Assembly (NCBI GenBank): GCA_963738835.1
Contig: CAVTYH010000006.1
Span: 434,001 to 498,000 of the forward strand
Length of the DNA: 64,000 bases
DNA from: CAVTYH01 sp963738835
GTDB taxonomy: Bacteria; Planctomycetota; Planctomycetia; Pirellulales; JADZDJ01
Direction: 5' to 3'
In this document: piece after piece, positions 28,071-37,953 of the stretch
How positions within the stretch are numbered: the stretch's first letter is position 1
How the letters are laid out: every line of letters begins with the position of its first letter
The notes under the pieces: generated by a model
Seen by the model: the letters and a program-made list of their open reading frames with translations, nothing else
Told to the model about the DNA's origin: nothing
The model's database searches: none
Translations under genes and position numbers: made by a program

Positions 28071-28657
28071 GTGCATCGGACGTTAATTTGGTCAGCAGTA
28101 TTCTTGATTATTGCATCGGTGGCATGCGCGAATTCCGTGAGCGCGCAGAACAAAGCGGCCGACGCTTCCGCAGCGCCAACAGCCACCGACTTGTCCACAG
28201 GTTGGTCATTGCTCAAAGAAGGCGAAGCCGAAGCGACCTTTGAGTCTGACGCCAAGTATCCAAAACGAGACAGCCCACACTTGATACGAATTGCCGTCAC
28301 GAAAACAGCGGCTCCCAAGAAAGGCCGTGCGGGAGCGACGAACAGCGTTCCGATTCCCGTTCAGAGTGGTGAATCGTATGAAGTAACGTTTGCCGCCGTG
28401 ACGGATTCGAAATCAATCGGGCTGGTATTCTCGCTGGAATCCGCCGATGGCAAAGTGCTCGCTCGCACCACACTGCCGGAAATTGGCAGCGGTCGCCCGG
28501 GCAGTGAAGCAGAAGGCGGCGGCGCTCGCGCGACTACGATGTTCGTCTTCATGTGCGTGGCTCGGATTCAAAGGCTCATTTGACGATCACGCCCATCGAG
28601 CCGATTGCCGTCTGGCTCGACGATTTGAAAATCGCCAGGCGGCGGGCAACAGAATAG
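28071..28657 (+). CDS. Small secreted protein between GH27 and GH43, frameshifted
   Basis: About 195 codons from GTG 28071. Signal peptide (WSAVFLIIASVACANSVSAQ), then a beta-sandwich-like domain: VPIPVQSGESYEVTFAAVTD, SIGLVFSLESADGKVLARTT. Near 28530 the frame changes by one base; the -1 frame reads YDVRLHVRGSDSKAHLTITP and ends IAVWLDDLKIARRRATE at TAG 28655-28657, whereas the original frame ends in an unlikely Met/Phe/Cys-rich tail. The pattern resembles carbohydrate-binding or accessory jelly-roll domains. Its place, 53 bp after the galactosidase and 27 bp before the arabinanase, suggests a shared polysaccharide substrate. Confidence 0.65.
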
Positions 28658-28684
28658 TTCCTTCCCCAATCGATGGAGCATGTG

Positions 28685-29731
28685 ATGAAGACCCGTGCGT
28701 ATTTCGCCGTCGCCTTCGGTATTCTTGCCGTTTCGATTGCTGCAATCGCAGCGCACGGCCAAAATCCCGCAGCTTCATCTCCATCTACGAAGTCCAGCGC
28801 GGATCCAGAAGAGGTCTTGCGTCGCATGGGCAATCGCGGCGTTGGTGTCCACGACCCGTCAACGATTGTCAAATGCAAGGATGAGTACTGGGTTTTCTTC
28901 ACCGGCCGGAACGCGCCTTCTTGGCATTCCAAAGACCTGGTGCATTGGGAGCGCGGTCCGCGGGCGAACGCGAATCCACCAGCGTGGGTTGCCCAGACGG
29001 TTCCGCTCAATCGCGGCAACGATTTTTGGGCGCCCGATGTCATCCACGTCGGCGATAAATACTTGTTGTTCTTCTCTGCGTCGAGCTTTGGCAAAAACAC
29101 GTCGGCGATTGGCGTGGCCACGAATCCCACGCTTGATCCCAACGATCCTGCTTACAAATGGACCGATGGCGGGATCGTGGTGCAATCGAAGGCCAGCGAC
29201 GATTTCAACACGATCGACCCTGCGGCGTTTCTCGATGCCGACGGAAAGCTTTGGTTATCTTTCGGCTCGTTTTGGAGTGGCATCAAACTCATCGAGCTCG
29301 ATCCGGCCACCGGCCGGCGGATTGCGCCCGACTCGCCGATGTATTCGCTGGCCCATTGGAATTCCATTGAAGCGCCGTACATCTATCGGCACGACGGGCA
29401 TTATTTTCTGTTCGTCAGCGTGGGCATGTGTTGCCGCGGAGTGAATAGTACGTATCACACTCGAGTCGGGCGCTCCGACAAAGTAACGGGGCCCTATCTC
29501 GACAAAGACGGCCAGGACTTATTGGTTGGCGGGGGCACTACCGTGGTCGACACCGTGGGTCCCTACATTGGCCCCGGCCATGCTGGCATTATCGAAGACG
29601 GCGGCAAGTTTTGGTTCAGCTGCCATTTTTACGACGGCACGTCGCGCGGCGCCAGCAAACTCTCGATTCGGCCACTTACCTGGGATGCCAACGGCTGGCC
29701 GGTCGTCGGCGAGTGCGAAAGCAATCCCTAA
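28685..29731 (+). CDS. Arabinan endo-1,5-alpha-L-arabinosidase-like, glycoside hydrolase family 43, secreted
   Basis: 348 residues from ATG 28685 with a signal peptide (FGILAVSIAAIAAHGQN). A five-bladed propeller of GH43 type. The three acidic active-site residues sit in VGVHDPSTIVK (Asp57, base), DFNTIDPAAFLDADGKLW (Asp178, pKa tuner) and WNSIEAPYIYRHDGHYFLF (Glu229, acid). VGMCCRGVNSTYHTRVGRS is typical of the arabinanase subgroup. It probably trims arabinan or arabinose-bearing hemicellulose outside the cell. Last gene of the GH27-GH43 operon; an ATG 12 bp upstream is also in frame. Confidence 0.88.
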   Translation: MKTRAYFAVAFGILAVSIAAIAAHGQNPAASSPSTKSSADPEEVLRRMGNRGVGVHDPSTIVKCKDEYWVFFTGRNAPSWHSKDLVHWERGPRANANPPAWVAQTVPLNRGNDFWAPDVIHVGDKYLLFFSASSFGKNTSAIGVATNPTLDPNDPAYKWTDGGIVVQSKASDDFNTIDPAAFLDADGKLWLSFGSFWSGIKLIELDPATGRRIAPDSPMYSLAHWNSIEAPYIYRHDGHYFLFVSVGMCCRGVNSTYHTRVGRSDKVTGPYLDKDGQDLLVGGGTTVVDTVGPYIGPGHAGIIEDGGKFWFSCHFYDGTSRGASKLSIRPLTWDANGWPVVGECESNP

Positions 29732-29863
29732 TCGCGTTGCAATAGCGGCTAAGTTCGCACGCTAGCAGAGGCTTTCTCCGAAGCTAACAGCACTAGACAG
29801 TTGCCGGGCTTTTCGGTACCTTCCCGCCCTCTTCTGAGTTGGTTTCGAGCTGATTTTCCGCCC

Positions 29864-29953
29864 GTAGGTCAGGCTTTCGTCTGACAACTTATCGAACGGG
29901 TGACGACCGGTTGATGCCTGGAAAGCTGCTTGTCAGGCTGGAGCCTGACCTAC
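29864..29953. repeat. Inverted repeat GTAGGTCAGGCT / AGCCTGACCTAC before flhA
   Basis: A 12-bp perfect inverted repeat spans 90 bp (29864-29875 and 29942-29953). The right arm is itself part of a hairpin, GTCAGGCT-GG-AGCCTGAC. It ends 19 bp before the flhA start and may separate the glycosidase operon from the flagellar genes, or shape the flhA leader. Confidence 0.65.
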
Positions 29954-29972
29954 CATAGATCCGGAGTCATGG

Positions 29973-32075
29973 ATGGCTGCGGGGACATTACCCATTTCCG
30001 GCAAAGCTCCGCCATTTTCGCGCTGGCAGGATCTGATTCTGCCGGTAAGCATCATTGCCAGCGTGCTGGTCATTATCGTGCCGATGCCGCCGTCGCTGAT
30101 GGACGTGCTGCTGGCGTGCAACATTACGCTGGCCGTCATCATTCTGTTGACGACGATTTATGTCCGCACGCCGCTGGAGTTCAGCGTCTTCCCCAGCTTG
30201 CTGCTCGCAACAACACTGGCACGGTTGGTTTTGAACGTCGCAACCACGCGATTGATTTTGACGCGGGCAGCACTCGATGGGCCGCTCGCGGCAGGGCACG
30301 TGGTGAAAGCGTTCGGAGAATTCGTTGCGGGAAATCAGTTGGTCGTCGGCATCATTATCTTCATCATCATTGTAATCATCCAGTTTGTCGTCATCACCAA
30401 GGGTGCTACGCGCATCAGCGAAGTCGCGGCCCGATTTGCTTTGGACGGTATGCCTGGGCGACAAATGGCGATCGACGCCGACCTGAACGCCGGCAGCATC
30501 GACGAAGCCGAAGCCCAGCGCCGCCGCCGGGAAATCACGCAGCAGGCCGACTTTTTTGGCGCGATGGATGGTGCCAGCAAATTTGTCCGCGGCGATGCCA
30601 TTGCCGGCATTCTGATTACGATCATCAACATCATGGGCGGACTTGGTAATCGGCATGGTCCAAGGCGGCATGTCGTTCACGCAGGCCGGCCGAGATCTTC
30701 ACCAAGCTGACGATCGGCGATGGTCTTGTGAGCCAGGTGCCCGCGTTCTTGATTTCGTTGGCGGCCGGCTTGCTCGTCACTCGTTCGAGCACCGATACGA
30801 ATTTGCCGAGCGAATTCTTGCGTCAGTTGTTTTCCCGCCCGCAAGCGTTGGCCGTTGCCGGCGGCTTTCTCGGGATGCTGATCTTCACGAATTTACCGAC
30901 GATTCCGCTGGTCGCCATCGGCGGCAGTTGCATCGGCATGGCACTGATGCTGTCGCGGCAGAAGCAGCGCGATGCGGCATGCCGCAGCGACGAAAGTCAG
31001 AGACGATGCCAAAAAAAAGCCCGACGAGCGGATCGAAGATTATCTGACCACCGATCCGATGGAAATCGAAATCGGCGTCGGGCTTAATTCGCCTGGCCGA
31101 CCCCAAACGCGGTGGCGATTTGCTGGAACGAATTCAACGTGTGCGGCAAGGCGTGGCGGCAGACATCGGCATCATCATGCCCAAAGTGCGCATTCGCGAT
31201 AACATGCGGCTCGAGCAAACCCAGTATCGAATAAAGATCGCAGACATTCCCGTGACCGAAGGGGCTCTGGAACCGAGCTTATTTTTGGCAATTGATTCCG
31301 GCGCGACCACCAGCAAAGTGCGCGGCATCGAGACCCGCGAACCGGCATTCAACACCGCCGCCACGTGGATTGAACCGGGCGTCCGAGATCAAGCGGAAAT
31401 GTATGGCTACACGGTCGTCGAGCCGGCCGGCGTGTTGGCAACACACCTGACCGAAACAGTGCGCAAGCATGCCGACGAAATTCTGACCCGCGACGCCACG
31501 AAGCATTTGATCGACGAACTGAAAAAGGCGTCGCCGGCGGTCAGTCGACGAGTTGATTCCCGGCCAAATGAAGCTGGCCGAAGTGCAGCGCATCTTGCAG
31601 ATGCTGCTGCGCGAACAAGTGTCGATCCGCCAGCTTGGCCCCGATCTTGGAAACGCTCGGCGATTATGCTTGCCGCACCAAGGATCCGGTGTTGCTGACC
31701 GAATACGTGCGTCATCGCCTGGCTCGGGCCATTTGCTCCCGCTACCGCGATGCCGACGACAAACTGCACGTGGTCACGCTCGATCCGGCGCTGGAAGACC
31801 GGATCAAAGCCGGCATCGAGCACAGCGAGCGCGGGCTTGTTCGTGCAGATGTCGCCGCAAGCCGTGGAAATCACCTGCAAGCTGTTGTGCGATGCCGATT
31901 GAAAAGCTGGCTCGCGAGAACCATCCGCCGGTCGTGCTCGTCAGTCCACAAATTCGCGCGGGCTTAAAACAGATGACCTAGTGCCCACCTGCCGCGGTTG
32001 GTGGTGCTAAGCTACAACGAAATCACTCGCGATACGCAAATTGAATCGGTCACGATGGTGAGGGATGCCAAGTAA
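29973..32075 (+). CDS. flhA: Flagellar biosynthesis protein FlhA; about nine frame breaks
   Basis: About 700 codons when frames are joined, the normal FlhA length. Part of the flagellar type III export gate. The N-terminus has the membrane part (ILPVSIIASVLVIIVPMPPS, EFSVFPSLLLATTLARLVLN, and the FHIPEP-type region GRQMAIDADLNAGSIDEAEA). The cytoplasmic part follows: MEIEIGVGL, LERIQRVRQGVAADIGIIMP, LAIDSGATTSKVRGIETREP, GYTVVEPAGVLATHLTETVR, LETLGDYACRTKDPVLLTEY, VRHRLARAICSRY, HPPVVLVSPQIRAGLKQM, and LVVLSYNEI. Breaks lie near 30640, 30690, 30975, 31090, 31540, 31640, 31830, 31905 and 31980; each is a one-base change with homology on both sides. Confidence 0.9.
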
Positions 32076-32163
32076 GGCAGACGCCAGACAGCAAACGGCA
32101 AGAAGCAAAACTAATCACGACAACCCGGGCAACCAGACAACAGCCACGCAATCATATTTGCCA

Positions 32164-32373
32164 ATGGAAATTCGCACCTACCGCGCCGCTTCAATCCACG
32201 AGGCCCTACAGCTGGTCCGCCTTGATTTGGGACCCGATGCCTTCGTGCTGCGCACTCGTGAGGTTCGTGCCGGCGGTGCTGTTGGCTTGATTCGCGGCCA
32301 ACGTGCCGGAAAATGCCCGACGGATTTGCTGGCATCGCTGGAACCGCCCGCAGGGTCTCACCGGCCGATTTAA
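32164..32373 (+). pseudogene. flhF: N-terminal stub of flagellar GTPase FlhF
   Basis: ATG 32164 begins MEIRTYRAASIHEALQLVRL and continues GPDAFVLRTREVRAGG, the recognisable start of FlhF, an SRP-type GTPase that helps place flagella. After about 40 residues the likeness fades; frames to ~32560 give only linker-like fragments. The whole GTPase domain (P-loop, about 250 residues) is missing, because the next gene begins only ~230 bp later. Either a real internal deletion has removed it together with any flhG, or the assembly has collapsed here. It follows flhA by 88 bp, the expected order. Confidence 0.65.
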
Positions 32374-32607
32374 GCCACTGAGGCGTACGATCATCGCCGG
32401 AAGCGGAATTTAATCCAGATGCGACGAGCTGCCTGCACGTGGCGAGACCAACCACCACCAAGGTTTCAATTGGGAGAACCGACGGAATTAAAAATGCTGA
32501 ACTTACGCCCGCAGCTAAGGCCGATATAAGACAGACCGTCGCCGCGAATTTGCCGTCAAAGTTTGCCGGTTACGCAAAATGACGGTTGCTGCGCTAAGGT
32601 TGGCTCG

Positions 32608-32864
32608 ATGGCTCGTCGCTATTCCGCCGTGTTGGGTTTGTTCGCATTTGCCGCCGTATTGTGCCGGGATGTGGCGGCGGGCGGTGCGGCGGAATCGACG
32701 CTCGGACATGCGACCGTATGCCTGATTGTGTTTGCAATCTTGGGCGCTGTCGGTGGTCGGTTGGCCGGAAGGAATTGTTGAAGAAGCCATCCGCAGGCAG
32801 GTTGACGGCCGAAATTGCCAAGCGACAAGCTTCGCCCGGCATTCGGCCCACTGGCAAGCAGTGA
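32608..32864 (+). CDS. Small two-span membrane protein between flhF and the flagellar sigma gene, frameshifted
   Basis: From ATG 32608 (MARRYSAVLGLFAFAAVLCR) with two membrane helices, the second being ATVCLIVFAILGAVGGRLAG. The original frame stops at 32781, but +1 and then +2 frames give a helical charged end (IVEEAIRRQVD, then AEIAKRQASPGI) finishing at TGA 32862-32864. I infer one protein of about 85 residues with one or two one-base breaks near 32770-32810. Location suggests a flagellar-cluster role; none is proven. Confidence 0.45.
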
Positions 32865-32952
32865 AATTAACAGCGAATGGAATCGCCCCAAAGCTGGCGC
32901 GGTCAACGATTGAACCGCAGGCCTTGGGCTGTGAAACATCATGGAGGATGGC

Positions 32953-33736
32953 ATGGCAACGGCCGTTGCGCATGAAGATATCCAAGAGTTCTGGCTGAAA
33001 TTCAAAGCAGACCCTGAAAACCAGGAAATGCGCAACCGGCTGGTTGAGCAATACCTGCCGCTGGTGAAATACAACGGCGAACGCATCTGGGCTCGCTTGC
33101 CCGAAGGCGTCGAACTGGACGACCTGGTTTCAGCCGGCGTGTTCGGGTTGATGGACGCCATCGACGCCTTCGATTTGTCGCGCGGCGTCAAATTCGAAAC
33201 CTACTGCGTCCCCCGCATTCGTGGCGCGATGCTCGACGAGCTGCGCACGATGGACTGGGTACCGCGTCTGGTGCGTTCCAAGGCCAGCAAGCTCAACGAA
33301 GCAATGAAGACGCTGGAGGCCAGACTGGGCCGAGCCCCTACTGAAGCCGAAATGGCCGAGTATCTGCAAATACCAGTTCCAGGAACTCGAAAAGATGATC
33401 CTCGAGGCCAATGCGGTCAACTTGATCAGCCTCAACAAGAAGTGGTACGAGACTGACAGCTACAAAGACGTTCGCGAAATCGACATTTTGGAAGATAAGC
33501 GCGGCGAAGATCCCACGCGGCGGATTCAAAAAACCGATCTGATGCGGTTGGTGACCAAGGGCCTCAACCGCAACGAGCGGCTGATCATCATCCTGTACTA
33601 CTACGAAGAACTGACGATGAAAGAGATTGGCGCCACGCTCGATCTCTCGGAAAGCCGCGTCAGCCAAATGCACAGCTCGATTGTGCAACGCCTGCAAGGC
33701 CAGCTCGGTCGCCGCCGACCGGAGTTTGCCAGCTGA
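32953..33736 (+). CDS. fliA: Flagellar sigma factor, FliA/WhiG type, frameshifted
   Basis: About 261 codons. ATG 32953 (MATAVAHEDIQEFW) follows GGAGGA by 4-5 bp, so it is preferred over the in-frame ATG 12 bp earlier. Region 2: RNRLVEQYLPLVKYNGERIW, ELDDLVSAGVFGLMDAIDAF, VKFETYCVPRIRGAMLDELR, DWVPRLVRSK. Region 3: ARLGRAPTEAEMAEYL. The frame changes near 33370-33390. The second frame gives LEKMILEANAVNLISLNKKW and region 4 (NERLIIILYYYEELTMKEIG, LDLSESRVSQMHSSIVQRL). It directs transcription of late flagellar genes. Last gene of the flagellar group. Confidence 0.9.
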
Positions 33737-33800
33737 AACGCAGTGGTTGGCTGAGTGCCGCCGGACTGCTTTGCCATCTCGCTGGCGGTTTTGCGTAATC

Positions 33801-35158
33801 TCACTTAAAGATCGCGTAAAACAATACGACTACCAGCACGACAATTGCAATTCCAGCGACGGAACCGAGCAGCATGGTTTCGTCGCGACATGCGATATCG
33901 CGGCGGCGCGAGCCAGGTGTCGGACGGCGCAGGCACGGTTTCTTCGTCGATTTGCGCGAACGGATCGGTGCCTTGCGAGCCCTGGCTAAGTCCCTCTTCC
34001 AACTGCCAATCGGTCTCGGCCAGCGCGGCAAAGTCGCCGCCGTCGAACTCTTCTGATTGCGGTAGCGGTGTCGAATTCAATGTGCGAGGGAATTCGTTTT
34101 TCTGCCGGCTCCAGGAGCGGCGCATCGACCCGTTCTTCCGCCCACGGCGCAAGCTGGCGAATGACTTCGGCGGCCGAAGTCGTGCGCAACGTCACATCCT
34201 TATCCATCATGGCCGCAATGACGTCGATGAACTTGTCGTTCAAATCCGGATTCAGACGTCGTGGATGCAACGGCTGGTCTTCTAAATGCCGCCTCGCTTT
34301 ATCGCGACTGGTTCCGCCAGGAAACGGCACTTTGCCGGTGACGGCGTAATACAGCGTGCAACCCAGCGAATAGATATCACTGCTGGCAGTCACTTTGTGC
34401 GGCGTTAAAATTTGCTCCGGCGACAAGTAATCGGCGGTGCCCACAATTTTGCCGGCGCGGGGATCGATGTCGGTATCGTTCAGCCAACCGGCGAGCCCCA
34501 GGTCGGAAACCTTTGTCTTCCCCTCCGGCGTGACCAATAGGTTTCCTGGCTTCACGTCGCGATGGATCAGCCCCTGTTCGTGAGCATGCCCCAAACCGCG
34601 AGCCGCTTGGGTGATGATGGTGGCGGCAGCCCGCATCGTTAGTGGACCATATTGACGCACGTACTTTCGCAAATCGCTGCCTGGCACGAATTCCGTCACC
34701 AGGAAGTACACGTTGCCGTCGTGCCCCGCATCGTGTGCCTGAACCAGGTTTTCGTGGTGCAGCCGGGCTTGGGCCCGAATTTCGTGCATGAAACTGGCCT
34801 CGGCATCCGGCGTGGCCTTGTTGCGGGGCAGCACTTTCACGGCCACAACGCGGCCCATGATTGTGTGTTCGGCTTTGAAAACTTGCCCCATGCCCCCTTG
34901 GCCAATCAATTCCAGAATTCGGTACTGCGACAAATGCAGCTTCGTTCTGCCGGCCAACAGTTGCTGGGCCTGATAGCGAGTCAGCCGGCCCAGTTCGACC
35001 AGCTTGTCGGCTAGCTCCTGTTCGGAGATCTCGACTTGTGCTACGCCGCCCTTGCTGCGCTGTGTCCATAGCGCAACGATGGCCTGATCTAACTCGGCGG
35101 TCGCCACGAGGCCGCTGTTCAGCACGCAAGTACGGAAGTTTTTCTTGTTTCGATCCAC
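33801..35158 (-). CDS. Serine/threonine protein kinase with C-terminal membrane anchor, two frame breaks
   Basis: About 452 codons. An N-terminal helical segment (LADKLVELGRLTRYQAQQLL, found in many planctomycete kinases) is followed by the kinase domain from ~residue 78: glycine loop LIGQGGMGQVFKAEH, VAVKVLPR lysine, catalytic loop LIHRDVKPGNLLV, DLG in place of DFG (KVSDLGLAGW), and GTADYLSPEQ. The domain ends near residue 340. The frame changes near 34060 (then EEFDGGDFAALAETDWQLEE) and again near 33890 (then ETMLLGSVAGIAIVVLVVVL and FYAIFK, a C-terminal membrane anchor). Thus a cytoplasmic kinase tethered by its tail. Convergent with fliA. Confidence 0.85.
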
Positions 35159-35280
35159 GAGAGCGGTGGGTCAGTGGTCCGTTGTCGGTCGTCAGTTGTG
35201 AAAGCAATCAGAGCTTTTCATTTGGCTTTAGGCCGCTGGCGGCTTAGAACACACAACCATTCAATCCTAAGTTCCAAACT

Positions 35281-35964
35281 CTATTTCGCAAGCAGTTTCC
35301 AAGCTTTTGGCAACGGGGCCACAAGCTCAACGGCGGTCTTTTTGGTGGGATGTTCGATCACCAGCCGCCGCGAATGCAGTGCAATTCCCCCGGGAAATGC
35401 CCGCCGTGAACCGTATTTTCGATCGCCGACCACCGGATGTCCACGCGACGCCAATTGTACCCGGATTTGATGTTTTCGTCCTGTTTCCAACTGAATTTCA
35501 AGCAAACTGCAGCCATCTTCCATTTTGAGCCGTCGGTACGATAGTCGGGCTTCTTTCGCGCCGCTGTTTGAACGTAACTGCCCATTTTTACCCGCCGTTG
35601 GCACAACCTTCATCCGCGCATGCGGTTCATCTTTAGCAATCGAGTCGACGAGTTCAGCCGACGCTGGTTCGATTCGCCCTTCGACTAGCGCCCAATATGT
35701 CTTCTCGACTTTGCGGCTCCGAAATTGCTCGTTCAACCGCGCGGCGGCTTTCGAGGTGCGGGCGAAAACCACAACGCCGCTGACCGCTGAATCCAAACGG
35801 CTCACCACACCAAGATATACATTTCCCGGCTTGCGGTATTTTTTCCGCAGGTATTCCTTGGCTTCGATGACCAGGCTGGGCTTGCCGGCCGCCGCTCCTT
35901 GCGTGGGCAGCCCCGGCGGCTTGGCCACGGCGAGCAGATGGTTGTCTTCGTAGAGAACTTGCAC
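35281..35964 (-). CDS. RluA-family pseudouridine synthase
   Basis: 227 residues; isomerises uridine to pseudouridine in rRNA or tRNA. The start MQVLYEDNHLLAVAKPPGLP is the family opening. The catalytic Asp is in VVSRLDSAVSGVVVFARTSK (usual motif HRLDxxTSG, with His here replaced by Ser). Also ETGRKHQIRVQLASRGHPVV, then GDRKYG. No S4 domain, so it resembles the short single-domain members. Which site is modified cannot be told. Same strand as the kinase, 122 bp upstream of it; divergent from maf. Confidence 0.88.
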   Translation of the reverse strand: MQVLYEDNHLLAVAKPPGLPTQGAAAGKPSLVIEAKEYLRKKYRKPGNVYLGVVSRLDSAVSGVVVFARTSKAAARLNEQFRSRKVEKTYWALVEGRIEPASAELVDSIAKDEPHARMKVVPTAGKNGQLRSNSGAKEARLSYRRLKMEDGCSLLEIQLETGRKHQIRVQLASRGHPVVGDRKYGSRRAFPGGIALHSRRLVIEHPTKKTAVELVAPLPKAWKLLAK

Positions 35965-36052
35965 AGAGATTTATGATGGACGATTTATGGTTTAGGATGG
36001 TACGAGCGACGCAAATCCTAAATCTTGTTTCCTAAATCGTACATCACCATTC

Positions 36053-36651
36053 ATGCCGCCGCCCGCAACAAAGCTGATTCTTGCCAGCCGGTCGCCGCGG
36101 CGAAGAGAATTATTGGCCGAAGCGGGCTATGAATTCGAGGTGATTGTGCCTTCGCCAGCCGCGGAATGTGGCGTATGCAGCCGCGAAAGCCCTGCGGAAA
36201 TGGTAGCCCGTCTGGCTTACGAAAAGGCGGCCGATGTGGCCCGGCGCATAAACCACGGCGTGATTATTGGCTGCGACACCATCGCCGAGTGCGAAGGGCA
36301 AGTGCTGGGGAAACCGCCAGATATTGCGCTGCGCGCCGCATGTTGGAATTGCTCCGCGGTCGCGAACACCGCGTGCTGAGCGGGCTTTGCCTGTGGAATT
36401 ACCCGAATCGCCCGCCGGACACCCAGATCGCCATTACGCGCTTGCGGATGGATGCGATTTCGGATCAGGCGCTTAATGAATACCTCGACTCCTACCAATG
36501 GGAAGGCAAAGCCGGCGCGTTTGGCTATCAAGACCGACTCGGCTGGGTCCATGTGATTGAAGGGAGCGAGTCGAACGTCGTCGGCTTGCCGCTGGAACTA
36601 TTGGCGGAGATGCTCGCGAAGTTAACTGGCGACCGTGAGCCTAGCAGATGA
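36053..36651 (+). CDS. maf: Maf-family nucleotide pyrophosphatase, frameshifted
   Basis: About 199 codons. The N-terminus is LILASRSPRRRELLAEAGYE, the Maf signature, with VIIGCDTIAECEGQVLGKP following. The frame changes by one base near 36325-36345, after PPDIA; the second frame reads ARRMLELLRGREHRVLSGLC, then YLDSYQWEGKAGAFGYQDRL and WVHVIEGSESNVVGLPLELL, the conserved C-terminal half. Such enzymes hydrolyse non-canonical or surplus nucleoside triphosphates and affect septum formation. Divergent from the RluA gene. Confidence 0.9.
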
Positions 36652-36881
36652 ATGGCCCAAAAATCCCGCCCAAAAAGTTCCGTGGCCAGGAGTTTTTTCC
36701 GCGCGAAGCGCAGCCATCAATTTGACTCTGGCGGGGTTTGCGCCAAAGTCGAAAAAGCCAGAGGATTTTGAAGGGGTGTGCGAGGATTACACTGCGATGA
36801 GAAACCTGGCAGCGGGCCTTTACGGTCCCGCTTTCGTACTGTCGGCTTTTTTATCGACGGTTTTCGTTTCCTTCTTGGCGT

Positions 36882-37934
36882 CTACCGTTGGTTTGGCGCC
36901 GGGCAGCGGCTCCTTTGCGCAAGTCGGCCACTTTCCAGGTCGGCCAGTTCTGCCCGCACCTGGTCGGCTGGTACCGCGAACGATTCGGTACGCCCGGACC
37001 GCGCAATGTTAATGCCGACAACTTTGCCCGACAAATCGACCACCGGCCCGCCACACTCCGACGGCCTTAGCACGGTATCGTGCTGAATGACCGTGGGAAA
37101 ATCGGCGGAGCGCTTGCTTAACGGGCCGCCCATCGCATTCATGCGATCGCTGCGGCTGACTTGCCCGGTCTCGCCACGGGCTCTGAGGGTGGCCTTGATG
37201 TTCAATTGTTCTTCGCCACGCTGCACCACGAGCGAAATGTTGTCGAGCGGTTTGAATTTCTGGACGGTGGCGATCATGACCTCGCGTGAATCGATCGCTT
37301 TATCGTTGACGCGAACGACAACATCGCCGACTTTCAAACCGGCCTCGTCGGCGCCGCTGCCGGACCATACTTCAAGAATTTTCGCGCCCGATTTCGCATC
37401 GTCGAGCACAACTCCCAACACACCAGCGCGGTGGGGAATTGCTCGCGGGGGCACGCTCACCACGCCAATCGCCTGCGGCAATTCGCCGATCGATGCCGTC
37501 GCCAGGAATTGCCCAACTGCCGGAACATCGCCATCTGCCCATTGCACGGTTTTAAGGCCCGTGGCGTTCACCTTGAGCATTGCCAAATCGAACGTGGGGT
37601 CTGCGCCCACAACCTTTGCCGGCAACTGGCGGCCATCGTTGAACCAGCATACCAGCGGTTCGCGCAGCTCGCTGTATTTCGTGATAATCCAACCATCGGC
37701 GCCCACCACGGCGCCCAAGGCAATATCTCTGCCCCCCGACATTACGCGAACCGTCGACTGGCTGGCCTTGGCCACTACACTTTTGAAAGCGGTTTTTACA
37801 TCGCGCCCATTGCGCAAATTGCTGGCCAGCGACCGACCGCCACGCTGCGCCCAGGCCGGTGTGCAGGCAATGGCAATTACCAGCAGCACAACCGACCGCA
37901 CCATCCATTTATTGCTTGTCATGCGAATTACCAT
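36882..37934 (-). CDS. HtrA-like PDZ protein with a degenerate catalytic triad (Cys in the nucleophile position)
   Basis: 350 residues, signal peptide (SVVLLVIAIACTPAWAQ). Trypsin-like fold: GAVVGADGWIITKYSELREP aligns with the HtrA histidine segment (usually LTNxHV) but has no His; the Asp is kept (DPTFDLAMLKV); the nucleophile loop is PSECGGPVVDLSGKVVGINI, with Cys where GNSGGP has Ser. A PDZ-like domain lies in an unusual middle position (~residues 160-260: VLGVVLDDAKSGAKILEVWS, GADEAGLKVGDVVVRVNDKA). It is 19 bp downstream of a normal HtrA-like gene and surely in its operon. It may bind substrates or regulate its neighbour rather than cut; a cysteine protease without His seems unlikely. 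Confidence 0.8.
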   Translation of the reverse strand: MVIRMTSNKWMVRSVVLLVIAIACTPAWAQRGGRSLASNLRNGRDVKTAFKSVVAKASQSTVRVMSGGRDIALGAVVGADGWIITKYSELREPLVCWFNDGRQLPAKVVGADPTFDLAMLKVNATGLKTVQWADGDVPAVGQFLATASIGELPQAIGVVSVPPRAIPHRAGVLGVVLDDAKSGAKILEVWSGSGADEAGLKVGDVVVRVNDKAIDSREVMIATVQKFKPLDNISLVVQRGEEQLNIKATLRARGETGQVSRSDRMNAMGGPLSKRSADFPTVIQHDTVLRPSECGGPVVDLSGKVVGINIARSGRTESFAVPADQVRAELADLESGRLAQRSRCPAPNQR

Positions 37935-37953
37935 TTTTAATCATTCACGGGTT

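Noticed and set aside
36635..37012. Open frame of 125 codons on the plus strand after maf
   Set aside because: It overlaps the 3' end of maf and the well-supported HtrA-like gene on the other strand and has no family resemblance.
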